A stretch of 8,918 bases of DNA from CAYZXK01 sp964482395. Its GTDB lineage: Bacteria; Planctomycetota; Phycisphaerae; UBA1845; Fen-1342. This document shows, one piece after another, positions 1 to 6,846 of this stretch. The stretch lies in assembly GCA_964482395.1 (NCBI GenBank), contig CAYZXK010000150.1, positions 1 through 8,918 on the forward strand, read 5' to 3'. A program made the translations under genes and the position numbers. Within the stretch, counting starts at the first letter, position 1; each line of letters begins with the position of its first letter. The notes below the pieces were generated by a model. The model made no database searches. It was not told the origin of the DNA and saw nothing but the letters and a program-made list of their open reading frames with translations.

Positions 1-1015
1 CAACCCCAGCCCCGCCCAGGGAAATCAGCAGGGCCTCAATCAGCGACAGGCGAACCAGGCCCAGGCGCGTGACACCCAGGGACTTGAGGATGCCGATCTC
101 CCGGGTGCGCTCAATGACCGTAGTATACATGGTGAGCAGAATGAACAGGAAGCAAGCCACCAAGGCGACTCCGCTCGAAGCATTCATGTACAGGCTGACC
201 GAGGCGAAACTCTCGCGCAGCAGCCGGCCATACTCGCTCTTGAGCTCCACGCGGGCCGCGGGTCCCAGGTGTTCCTGAATCAAGTCGGCCGCCGCCGGCG
301 GCGGCAGGCCCGGGCGCAACTTGACGAAGTACATGCTCGCGTTGGGCTCTCCAGCCACGGCGATCTCGCGCAGAGTCTGGAGCGGGGCGAAGACCCGTCC
401 GGCAACACCGGCCTCTACCACGCCCACGATCCGAAAGACCTGCCCCATGATCTGTAGCCGATCGCCAAGCTGGTAATTGCCGACCCGCTGGAGGCGCTCA
501 TCGATCACCAACTCCAGCCCGTCGGCCAGGTACTCGGCGTAGGCCGAAGTAGATGGGTCGGCCGGAGGCCGCTCCCCACGCTCCAGCCGCCGCACCAGCT
601 CCCCCGCGCGGTCAAACAGCTTGCCGGCCAGCAGACGCCGCGCGCCAAGAAAAAGGCCCATCTGGTCGGGGTCGACCCCGAACAAACGCTGCTGCTGACC
701 GGCCATGCGGACCTGGCCGAAGAAGACCGGAATAACCACGGCGGCCAGCGGCCCGCGATCATCACTGAGCCGCCTCAACTGGCGCTCGTGAGCGCCGCGG
801 AACGGCGCGCCATTGGTGAAAATGATGTTGTCCTGAGCCGGGAGCACGACCAGCTCCGCGTCCACGCTTTGCATGCGGTGGTCCACTTCCGCGATCGATC
901 CCCCCGCCAGTCCGCGCGAGACCAGCAGCAGCATGATTCCGATCCCCACCGCTAGCGTGCTCAGCAGGGTCCGCAGCTTGTGATGCGCCAGGCTGGCCCA
1001 GGCCAGAGCGAGCAT
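1..1015 (-). CDS. ABC transporter permease, FtsX/MacB type (3' end beyond window)
   Basis: Inner-membrane permease subunit of an ABC transporter of the MacB/LolCE/FtsX class. These proteins couple cytoplasmic ATP hydrolysis to work on the periplasmic side (export, lipoprotein release or cell-wall enzyme control). About 338 codons are visible. They show an N-terminal arginine-lysine-flanked segment and first membrane helix (about residues 15-35, after HHKLRTLLST). A long soluble MacB_PCD-like domain follows (about 40-275), then a second helix (about 282-300). Next comes the family motif ERTREIGILKSLG (302-314), and a third hydrophobic stretch is cut by the window edge. The ATG at 1015 is chosen because GGAGGAGA lies 5 nt upstream. 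The partner ATPase is not visible, so the substrate is unknown. The gene lies 92 bp downstream of a small membrane-protein gene on the same strand, possibly co-transcribed. The class call is firm; the exact subfamily is not. Confidence 0.88.
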   Translation of the reverse strand, partial: MLALAWASLAHHKLRTLLSTLAVGIGIMLLLVSRGLAGGSIAEVDHRMQSVDAELVVLPAQDNIIFTNGAPFRGAHERQLRRLSDDRGPLAAVVIPVFFGQVRMAGQQQRLFGVDPDQMGLFLGARRLLAGKLFDRAGELVRRLERGERPPADPSTSAYAEYLADGLELVIDERLQRVGNYQLGDRLQIMGQVFRIVGVVEAGVAGRVFAPLQTLREIAVAGEPNASMYFVKLRPGLPPPAAADLIQEHLGPAARVELKSEYGRLLRESFASVSLYMNASSGVALVACFLFILLTMYTTVIERTREIGILKSLGVTRLGLVRLSLIEALLISLGGAGV

Positions 1016-1020
1016 TTCGG

Positions 1021-1028
1021 TCTCCTCC
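1021..1028 (-). promoter_or_regulatory. Shine-Dalgarno of the ABC permease gene
   Basis: On the minus strand the sequence reads GGAGGAGA followed by CCGAA and then ATG. This is a near-perfect anti-16S match at 5-nt spacing and fixes the permease start at 1015. Confidence 0.8.
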
Positions 1029-1107
1029 GCGTCCAAGACAACAACCAGTCCTATCGAACGCGGTCTGGGTCCGCATATAGTTATCTGACCGCAGCCTGCC
1101 GGTCTGG

Positions 1108-1569
1108 TTAGGGGCCGGCGCTCCGCCTCTGGCCAGGCGGCGGCCGATCGCGGCTGCGGAAGTCGGGGACTGCGGCGGGAACGTTCCAGGCATAGGCGAC
1201 GACGGCCACGGCCAAGTCAGCCACGCCCAACCCGCCGATCACCCAGGCCGCGGGGGCCAAGCCCTCGTACGCCAGCAAGGCCGTGACCGCGCTCAACAGC
1301 ACCCAGGCTATCCACAGCCAGCCGACCAGCTCCGCTGGGCGGCCGCGGATCGAACGGCCCCACGGCACCGGCAGCACCTGCGCGAAGGCTCCCTGGGCGC
1401 CGATCATCAGAAGCTGGCACTGCACCCCCGACAGCACTGCCAACCCCGCCACCGCCAGCCACTGGGCCCAGGGCGCCATCGGGGGCAGCCCGGCCCGGAT
1501 CAGGTCGGCCAAAGCCAGAACCAGCAGCGCCCCGATCCACAACGGCGAGTAATACGTCCACGGTCCCAT
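1108..1569 (-). CDS. Small four-helix membrane protein, function unknown
   Basis: I do not recognise this 153-residue protein. It has four hydrophobic segments at about residues 9-26, 36-57, 81-100 and 105-128, and no signal-peptide cleavage pattern. A polar loop between helices 2 and 3 carries PVPWGRSIRGRP (67-78). A proline- and arginine-rich tail, probably cytoplasmic, covers about 131-153. The ATG at 1569 is chosen because AGGA lies 9 nt upstream and hydrophobic sequence begins soon after it. The frame stays open further upstream, to about 2076, but that part is antisense to asd and has no membrane-protein character. The gene is divergent from asd and 92 bp upstream of the ABC permease gene. 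It could be an accessory membrane protein, but nothing in the sequence assigns a substrate. That it is a real gene is likely from its hydrophobic periodicity and ribosome-binding site. Confidence 0.65.
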   Translation of the reverse strand: MGPWTYYSPLWIGALLVLALADLIRAGLPPMAPWAQWLAVAGLAVLSGVQCQLLMIGAQGAFAQVLPVPWGRSIRGRPAELVGWLWIAWVLLSAVTALLAYEGLAPAAWVIGGLGVADLAVAVVAYAWNVPAAVPDFRSRDRPPPGQRRSAGP

Positions 1570-1648
1570 GGGCAAGATTCCTATGGTATCATGTGCCGGC
1601 GTCAACTGGGGAGACGCGAGCGCAAACTTTTCAGTAACGAGGCTCGAA
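1570..1648. promoter_or_regulatory. Divergent intergenic region between membrane gene and asd
   Basis: This 79-bp gap separates two outward-reading genes and should hold promoters for both. On the plus strand TATCAT (1587-1592) resembles a -10 box, but no good -35 sits at the right distance. On the minus strand TTGACG (complement of 1600-1605) resembles a -35, but a matching -10 would fall on the membrane gene's ribosome-binding site. No promoter can be assigned with confidence. Confidence 0.35.
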
Positions 1649-2668
1649 GTGAACCGCGTGGCCATAGTCGGAGCGACGGGGGCAGTCGGGCAGGAGTTCT
1701 GCACGATCCTCCGCCAACGCCGCTTTCCCATCGAGTCGGTCAGACTACTCGCCTCGGCCCGCTCAGCCGGAAGGACGGTTGAGGGGCCGATCGGTCCGGC
1801 CCGGGTCGAGCTGCTGAGGCCGGAAATGCTCGAGGGAATCGACCTGGCCTTCTTTTCCGCTGGAGCGGCGGTCAGCCGCGAACTGGTCGGCCACGCCAGA
1901 AAGGTCGGCGCGCTGGTCATCGACAACTCCTCAGCGTTCCGGCTGGATCCCGATGTGCCGCTGGTCGTCCCGGAGATCAACCCGCAGGCCGCCCGCCGGC
2001 ACCAGGGGCTGATAGCCAACCCCAACTGCTCCACCATTATCATGACGCTGGTTCTCTGGCCACTGCATCGGATCAACCCGATTCGCCGCGTGGTGGTGGC
2101 AACCTACCAGGCCGCCAGCGGCGCCGGCGCCCGGGCGATGGCTGAGCTAGAGCACCAGACCCGAGCTGCGCTGAGCGGCCAGCCGGCCCGGCCGGAAGTC
2201 TTCCCGGTGCCGTGCGCGTTCAACGTTTTCAGCCACGACAGCCCCGTCGGCCCGGATGGCTGCAACGCCGAAGAAAGAAAGATGATTTTGGAGACCCGTA
2301 GGATCCTCGGCGAACCCACCATCCAGATCGCTCCGACCTGCATGCGTGTGCCGGTCATGCGGGCTCACACCGAAGCGTTAAGCATAGAGTTCTCGGGGCC
2401 TATCTCGGTTGAGCGCGCCCGAGCGGCTCTGGCCGCAGCGCCGGGACTACGAATTGTGGACGAGCCGCAGACCCGGCGCTTCCCAACGCCCCTGGAAGCC
2501 GCCGGCCAAGACTGCATCCTGGTGGGCCGAATCCGTCAGGACCCCAGCCTTCCCGATGGGCGCGGTCTGCAACTGATCTGCTGCGGCGATCAACTGCGCA
2601 AAGGTGCCGCGCTCAACGCGGTGCAAATTGCTGAACTCCTGCTGGCCCCGGCCGAGGCGCGCCTGTAA
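1649..2668 (+). CDS. asd: Aspartate-semialdehyde dehydrogenase
   Basis: This enzyme reduces L-aspartyl-4-phosphate to aspartate semialdehyde with NADPH, the branch point to lysine/diaminopimelate, threonine and methionine. The 339-residue product has the usual family length. It shows the N-terminal dinucleotide-binding loop VAIVGATGAVGQ (4-15), DNSSAFR (92-98), and the nucleophile Cys127 in NPNCST. Gln154 lies in ATYQAASGAG, and the substrate-binding or catalytic pair Arg233 and His240 lies in RVPVMRAHTEA, with the same seven-residue spacing as in the E. coli enzyme. A GTG start at 1649 is preferred: GAGG lies 6 nt upstream and the protein then begins directly at the nucleotide-binding strand, as in homologues. 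An in-frame ATG at 1568 would add 27 unrelated residues and overlap the divergent gene. The stop overlaps the truD start (TAATG), implying co-translation. Confidence 0.96.
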   Translation: MNRVAIVGATGAVGQEFCTILRQRRFPIESVRLLASARSAGRTVEGPIGPARVELLRPEMLEGIDLAFFSAGAAVSRELVGHARKVGALVIDNSSAFRLDPDVPLVVPEINPQAARRHQGLIANPNCSTIIMTLVLWPLHRINPIRRVVVATYQAASGAGARAMAELEHQTRAALSGQPARPEVFPVPCAFNVFSHDSPVGPDGCNAEERKMILETRRILGEPTIQIAPTCMRVPVMRAHTEALSIEFSGPISVERARAALAAAPGLRIVDEPQTRRFPTPLEAAGQDCILVGRIRQDPSLPDGRGLQLICCGDQLRKGAALNAVQIAELLLAPAEARL

Positions 2669-3936
2669 TGCAAATGTTACCGCGGCTGCTGGCCGACTTT
2701 CCTCGCCTGCCGGGGCTGATCAAGTGTCACTACAGCGACTTCATCGTGGAGGAAATACCCCTCTACCTAGCCGACGGCCAGGGCACGCACACCTACTTCC
2801 TGGTCGAGAAGGTCGGCCTGACCACCTTCCAGGCGGTGCAGGAGCTGGCCCTGGCCCTCAACGTGCCGCGCCATGCGATCGGCATAGCGGGTCTGAAGGA
2901 TGCCCGAGCCCTGACCCGCCAATGGATGTCCATCGAACACGTCGAACCCGACCGACTGGCTGGACTGCGCCTGCCACGGATCCAGGTGCGGGAGGTGACC
3001 CGGCACCGCAACAAGCTCCGTCTGGGCCACCTCAAGGGCAACTCCTTCACCATCCGTGTCCGCCAAAGCCAGCCCCAGCGACTGCCTGAGCTCGAGCGGG
3101 CCTTGGCTCATCTGTGCACCGTCGGGGTACCGAATTACTTTGGCTCGCAGCGCTTCGGCTACCGCGGCGATACCTGGCAAATCGGCCGGGCGATCCTTCG
3201 GCGGCAGGTCGACGAGGCCGTCGACCTGATCCTTGGCAAGCCCGCCCCGAAGGACCACCCGCGCCTGCGCCGGGCCCGGCAGCTATACGAATGCGGGCAG
3301 TACGCCCAGGCGGCGCGCCTCTGGCCGGTCCTCTTCCGCACCGAGCGGCGGGCATTGAAGGCCCTGGCACGCTGCGGGGGCGAACGGCTCCGGGCCTTCG
3401 CCGCCATCGACCGGAGCACCCGTAGCTTCTACGTCTCCGCCTACCAGTCGCACCTCTTTAACCGAGTGGTTGCTAGGCGGCTGTCGGCCGGGCTGCACGT
3501 GCTGTGGGAGGGGGACCTGGCCTGGCTGCACGCTTCCGGAGCGGTTTTTCGAGTCCAAGACCCGAGCCGCGAACAGCCGCGGGCCGACCGGTTCGAGATC
3601 AGCCCGACCGGCCCGATCTTCGGCTACCGCATGACCACCCCTCAGGAGACGGCTGGCAGGCTTGAGGCCGAACTCCTGGCGGGGGAGCAACTGCCCGCAG
3701 ACTGGGCCCGGACCCGGCCCCTCAGGGTCAAGGGCGGCCGCCGGCCCCTCCGCTTCCAGCCGGGCAGCCCCCAGGTCTCAGTTGGCAGCGATGACCATGG
3801 ACCCTATCTTGAACTGCGCTTCGTCCTGCCGCGGGGATCCTACGCTACGGCCCTGCTCCGGGAGCTCTTCGAGCTCCCGGAGGAGAGCACGACGGACGTG
3901 GAGACTGAGGAGCAGGCAGCAGAGGTTTCACCTTGA
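2668..3936 (+). CDS. truD: tRNA pseudouridine(13) synthase TruD
   Basis: TruD isomerises uridine 13 of certain tRNAs to pseudouridine in the cytoplasm. The 422-residue protein shows the family motifs in order: DFIVEEIP near the N-terminus (24-31), the catalytic motif GLKDARALTRQ with Asp78, NKLRLGHLKGNSF (115-127), and VPNYFGSQRFG (154-164). These are followed by YVSAYQSHLFN (255-265), SPTGPIFGYRM (312-322), and LPRGSYATALLREL (387-400) near the C-terminus. The TRUD insertion domain lies between about 165 and 320. At 422 residues it is longer than the E. coli protein (about 350), partly because of an acidic, probably disordered tail after residue 402. The ATG overlaps the asd stop by one base, so translation is probably coupled. 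A second ATG two codons in is also possible. The family is absent from many bacterial phyla and present in gammaproteobacteria, archaea and eukaryotes. Confidence 0.95.
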   Translation: MQMLPRLLADFPRLPGLIKCHYSDFIVEEIPLYLADGQGTHTYFLVEKVGLTTFQAVQELALALNVPRHAIGIAGLKDARALTRQWMSIEHVEPDRLAGLRLPRIQVREVTRHRNKLRLGHLKGNSFTIRVRQSQPQRLPELERALAHLCTVGVPNYFGSQRFGYRGDTWQIGRAILRRQVDEAVDLILGKPAPKDHPRLRRARQLYECGQYAQAARLWPVLFRTERRALKALARCGGERLRAFAAIDRSTRSFYVSAYQSHLFNRVVARRLSAGLHVLWEGDLAWLHASGAVFRVQDPSREQPRADRFEISPTGPIFGYRMTTPQETAGRLEAELLAGEQLPADWARTRPLRVKGGRRPLRFQPGSPQVSVGSDDHGPYLELRFVLPRGSYATALLRELFELPEESTTDVETEEQAAEVSP

Positions 3937-3968
3937 GGCCGCAGGCATTCTCACTTAGCAGCTAGTCC

Positions 3969-5264
3969 ATGGCCACGGAGCCGACGCTAGACTGGCAACG
4001 CCTGCTGGACATGCTCCGGCTGCAAGCCCTGGACCGGTATCGCTCATGGTTTGCCGAGCTGGAAGCCGCCCAGCCGCAACGTGGAGAACTCGAGATAAGG
4101 GCCCAGGATCTGCCGCAGCTTAACTACCTTCAGGAGAACTGCCGCGAGCTCTTCGCCGCCGCGGCCATGCGCCTGACACGGCGGCTGCTCACCGTCCGGT
4201 TCACCTGCCGCGCCGGACCCCAAGGAACTGCGGCCAGCGGCCCCGCTTTGGCACCAGATTACACCTTCGAGCAATTCGTGGTCGGACCCTCTAACCGCCT
4301 CGCACACGCGGCCTGCCTCGCGGCGTCCGAACGTCCCGGCGCAGTCTACAACCCGCTCTTCCTGCACGGCGGCAGCGGCCTGGGAAAGACTCACCTGCTC
4401 CAAGCCACGTGCGCGCGGGCTGCGGAGCTAAACCCCGATCTACGAGTAAGTTACCAGACCTGCGAAGACTTCGTAAACGGCCTAGTCCAGGCCATGGCCC
4501 AAGGTCAGCTCCAATCCTTCCGCCAGCGCACCCGTGAACTCGATCTGCTAGCCCTCGACGACCTCCAGTTCCTGGCCAATCGCGAGTCCAGCCAGGAAGA
4601 GCTGTTTCACACCTTCAATGCCCTCCACCAGCGCGGGCGGCAACTCATCCTCTCCGCAGACTGTCCCCCCGGCGAGATACCCACCTTGAATGACCGGCTC
4701 ATCAGCCGCTTCAACTGGGGCCTCGTTATTCGCGTGGACGCACCTGACCGCGAAACCCGCCAAGCCATCCTCCGCCAAAAGGCACGAATCCGCGGCGTCG
4801 AGCTCCCTGACGAGGTCATCGACCTAATTGCCGAGCAGTTCCATGGGAACATCCGCCTTCTGGAAGGCGCGCTCACTACCCTCGTCACCGCAGCCCAAGT
4901 CCAGGGCAAGCCGCTCGACCGGCGCACTGCCTGCGAACTCCTCCAGCTGCACGCCAGCCGGTCTCAACCGCCACTGCATATCGGGGACATCCTCCAGGCA
5001 GTATCAGCCGTCTTTGGCGTGCGCCCGCAGGAGTTGCTCAGCCGCAAGCGAAGCCGGTCGATCAGCTTCCCCCGGCAGGTAGTCATGTACCTTGCACGAA
5101 AGCTGACGACGCTAAGCCTCGAGGAAATCGGCATGCAACTCGGCGGGCGCGATCACTCCACCGTCCTCTACGCCGAGCGAGTCGTAGAAACCGCCCAAGC
5201 CGCCGACCCCCAGGTTGCTCAGATGTTATCACAACTAACCAGCCGGCTGCTCAGCCACCATTGA
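3969..5264 (+). CDS. dnaA: Chromosomal replication initiator protein DnaA
   Basis: DnaA is the AAA+ initiator that binds origin boxes, oligomerises with ATP and melts the origin. The 431 residues show domain I (about 1-80, with the WQRLLDML and SWF hydrophobic positions) and a very short linker (about 81-97). The AAA+ domain follows, with Walker A GGSGLGKTH (134-142), Walker B LLALDDLQFL (193-202), a sensor-1 region at LSADCPP (228-234), box VII NDRLISRFNWGL (241-252) with the arginine finger, and sensor-2 Arg296 in GNIRLLEGAL. Domain IV ends with the DNA-contact signature GGRDHSTVLYA (392-402). The ATG at 3969 is the only sensible start, because an in-frame TAG lies two codons upstream and the next Met would cut domain I. 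No good Shine-Dalgarno precedes it. It begins 32 bp after truD, so no room remains for a private promoter. Cys232 replaces the Arg usual in SDRPP-like sequences. Confidence 0.97.
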   Translation: MATEPTLDWQRLLDMLRLQALDRYRSWFAELEAAQPQRGELEIRAQDLPQLNYLQENCRELFAAAAMRLTRRLLTVRFTCRAGPQGTAASGPALAPDYTFEQFVVGPSNRLAHAACLAASERPGAVYNPLFLHGGSGLGKTHLLQATCARAAELNPDLRVSYQTCEDFVNGLVQAMAQGQLQSFRQRTRELDLLALDDLQFLANRESSQEELFHTFNALHQRGRQLILSADCPPGEIPTLNDRLISRFNWGLVIRVDAPDRETRQAILRQKARIRGVELPDEVIDLIAEQFHGNIRLLEGALTTLVTAAQVQGKPLDRRTACELLQLHASRSQPPLHIGDILQAVSAVFGVRPQELLSRKRSRSISFPRQVVMYLARKLTTLSLEEIGMQLGGRDHSTVLYAERVVETAQAADPQVAQMLSQLTSRLLSHH

Positions 5265-5303
5265 CAGCCCGCCCCGGCAGTCCCGACTAGTGGCTGTCTA
5301 TGG
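5258..5303. repeat. Imperfect 12-bp inverted repeat at the end of dnaA
   Basis: The arms CCATTGACAGCC (5258-5269) and GGCTGTCTATGG (5292-5303) are complementary at 11 of 12 positions, separated by 22 bp. The left arm spans the dnaA stop codon. As RNA it could fold into a stem, but no T-run follows, so it is not a standard intrinsic terminator. As DNA it is a pair of oppositely oriented protein-binding sites, and each arm contains a copy of the nonamer described for the spacer. Confidence 0.6.
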
Positions 5304-5439
5304 TTGTCAGTTCAAGGCACCTCTGGCCACCAACTTTGCCCGACCGCTAGCCGTCAGCTTGACCGACCGACAACCGTGGACATGCGACTGTCAGGCATCT
5401 TCCCGGGCGCCCCGCCACTAAGCGCCTGAAACGCAACGC

Positions 5440-5463
5440 CTTAGCAGCCGACGCCCAGCTAAG
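5440..5463. repeat. Short perfect inverted repeat in the spacer
   Basis: CTTAGC (5440-5445) and GCTAAG (5458-5463) form a 6-bp perfect inverted repeat around a 12-bp loop. A further CTAAGC lies at 5418-5423. No T-run follows. It may be chance or a small protein-binding site within the putative origin. Confidence 0.3.
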
Positions 5464-5596
5464 CTCACAATTGACATGTCCTTGCGGCGTACTGGGACCT
5501 ACAAGATTTACGCCACCACCTATCAGCCATAGCTTGCTCTGACTACCGCGCAGGGTCGGGGCTTCGCGTGATACGAGGGCCTGGGAGCGGGGCACG

Positions 5597-5630
5597 TGGT
5601 AGCCAATTACCAGGATTTGGGTTATATATT
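5597..5630. other. AT-rich patch, candidate unwinding element
   Basis: This stretch contains TGGTA and TACCA arms (5597-5601, 5608-5612) followed by the AT run TTATATATT (5622-5630). It stands out against its GC-rich surroundings and lies just right of the skew switch. It could be the DNA-unwinding element of the origin. The TATATT within it could alternatively be a -10 box for dnaN, but no matching -35 is seen. Confidence 0.35.
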
Positions 5631-5733
5631 GGGCCAACCAGGTGGGTGCGGCTGCTTGTGAGTGCTGATGTCTGCGCCGGACGGCTGGTGTGACATGAAA
5701 TGGTAGTATTAACCGCTTAATGGGGTTGCGCTT

Positions 5734-6846
5734 ATGAAGACGCGGTTGCCACGGGGGCGGTTTGTGGAGGCGCTGGCTGCGGTAGCGACCGTCACTGGCG
5801 GGAGGACCACCAGGCCTATTCTGAGCTGTGTGAGACTCGCGACCGAGGGGGAGGGGCTTGAGCTGAGTGGCACGGATGGCGAAGTGGGCCTCCGCCTCGG
5901 TGTGGATGCCTTCTCTGTGGCGGAGCCCGGCGAGACGGTCGTACTCGCGGAGAGGCTGCTGAGCGTCGTGCGCGAGATGCCGGATGCGGAACTCCGGCTT
6001 GAGGCTGATGAGCGCTGTTGTGTGGTGAGTGGGGCTGGCAGTGAGTTCAAGCTTTTTGCTCAGCCGGCAGCCGACTTTCCCCCGGTCCCTGGCTTCGAGG
6101 ATGGGCCAGACCTTGTGTTGGATACTCGGGCCCTGCGGACCATGATCGGGCTGGTGATCTACGCGGCCGCGCGCGAGACGAGTCGCTATGCCATCAACGG
6201 GGTTCTCTGGGAGAAGCGGGGAAGGCGATTGTGGTTGGTTGCTACTGACGGACGACGCCTGGCCCGGGCGGGCGGCAGCGTGCTGGAGTCTGGCAGCGCC
6301 GATTTCGAGGCCATCGTGCCCGCGAAGGCCCTGAATGTGTTTGAGCGGGTCTTTGTCGGTGGCCGGAGTGATACCGAGTCGCGCGTGGAGGTCCGGGTCC
6401 TGCCGAACCAGATGGTCTTACGGGGCGAGGGCCGGGTGCTGTCCACTGTGCTGGTGGAGGGGGCGTTCCCGAAGTATGAGGACGTGATTCCGCGTGAGAG
6501 CAGCCGGCGGGCGCGGGTTGATCGGGAGGCGCTGTACGGGGCGGTCCGCAGGGCGGCGATCTTGACCAGCGACGAGGCCCGCGCGGTGAGGCTGGCGTTC
6601 GAGCCCGCCGGCCTGGTGGTCACCGCCCAGTCGCCTGAGCAGGGTGAGGCACGGGTGGAGTTGCCGCTGGAGTTTGAGGGTGACCGGCTGGAGATTGGGT
6701 TCAACCCCGCGTTCATCAATGATGCCCTGAAGGCCCTTACCTGCCAGCAGGTCTGCCTGGAACTCCAGGATGGCTTCCGGCCGGGAGTGATCAGCGGGGG
6801 CGACAAGAACGAATTTCTGTACGTGGTCATGCCGGTCTCGCTGTGA
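5734..6846 (+). CDS. dnaN: DNA polymerase III beta sliding clamp
   Basis: The beta clamp is a ring-shaped dimer that tethers the replicative polymerase and repair proteins to DNA. The length of 370 residues is normal, and the three repeated clamp folds occupy about 1-120, 127-250 and 255-370. Recognisable family stretches are SRYAINGVLWE (150-160), LVATDGRRLA (168-177), GAFPKYEDVIP (243-253), NPAFINDALKAL (324-335) and the C-terminal YVVMPVSL (363-370), which matches the usual YVVMPMRL-type ending that helps form the protein-binding pocket. The ATG at 5734 has only a weak ribosome-binding site (TGGGG, 8 nt upstream). Codon use is G-rich, unlike the C-rich dnaA across the spacer. The stop overlaps the next gene's start as GTGA, so the two are probably translationally coupled. 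Confidence 0.96.
   Translation: MKTRLPRGRFVEALAAVATVTGGRTTRPILSCVRLATEGEGLELSGTDGEVGLRLGVDAFSVAEPGETVVLAERLLSVVREMPDAELRLEADERCCVVSGAGSEFKLFAQPAADFPPVPGFEDGPDLVLDTRALRTMIGLVIYAAARETSRYAINGVLWEKRGRRLWLVATDGRRLARAGGSVLESGSADFEAIVPAKALNVFERVFVGGRSDTESRVEVRVLPNQMVLRGEGRVLSTVLVEGAFPKYEDVIPRESSRRARVDREALYGAVRRAAILTSDEARAVRLAFEPAGLVVTAQSPEQGEARVELPLEFEGDRLEIGFNPAFINDALKALTCQQVCLELQDGFRPGVISGGDKNEFLYVVMPVSL

Larger units (their letters stand above)
5265..5733. other. oriC: dnaA-dnaN spacer, putative replication origin (oriC)
   Basis: This 469-bp stretch has no credible gene. Bacterial origins often lie next to dnaA, and the dnaA upstream side has only 32 bp free. The plus strand is C-rich in the left half (for example 15 G and 27 C in 5401-5460) and G-rich in the right half (26 G and 11 C in 5641-5700), with the change near 5550. 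That is the pattern expected where two replication forks diverge. The left part carries a repeated nonamer CCRTNGACA at 5258-5266, 5295-5303 (complement) and 5374-5382, with a looser copy at 5468-5476. I found no TTATCCACA-type box. An AT-rich patch lies at about 5601-5630. Spacer function is inferred from position and composition, not shown. The dnaN promoter must also be here, but I cannot place it. Confidence 0.6.

Noticed and set aside
762..1193. 143-codon minus-strand frame overlapping the ABC permease start
   Set aside because: It is out of frame with the permease and has low-complexity Arg/Gly/Ala composition typical of a shadow frame in GC-rich DNA.
1308..1316. CTATCCACA, one mismatch from the canonical DnaA box
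   Set aside because: It is a single copy inside the membrane-protein coding region, far from the spacer, with no neighbours of the same type.
1568..1648. ATG at 1568 as the asd start
   Set aside because: It would add 27 residues absent from the enzyme family, overlap the divergent gene's start codon, and ignore the GAGG-GTG start at 1649.
1570..2076. Upstream extension of the minus-strand membrane gene to about 2076
   Set aside because: The added stretch is antisense to asd, lacks hydrophobic segments, and a ribosome-binding site supports the start at 1569.
5226..5234. TTATCACAA near the end of dnaA as a DnaA box
   Set aside because: It matches the box only if one base is deleted (6 of 9 ungapped) and lies in coding sequence.
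5347..5637. 96-codon minus-strand open frame (TTG start) across the spacer
   Set aside because: It has no recognisable motif, a weak start context and no ribosome-binding site, and it runs through the origin-like repeats. Open frames of this size are common by chance in GC-rich DNA.
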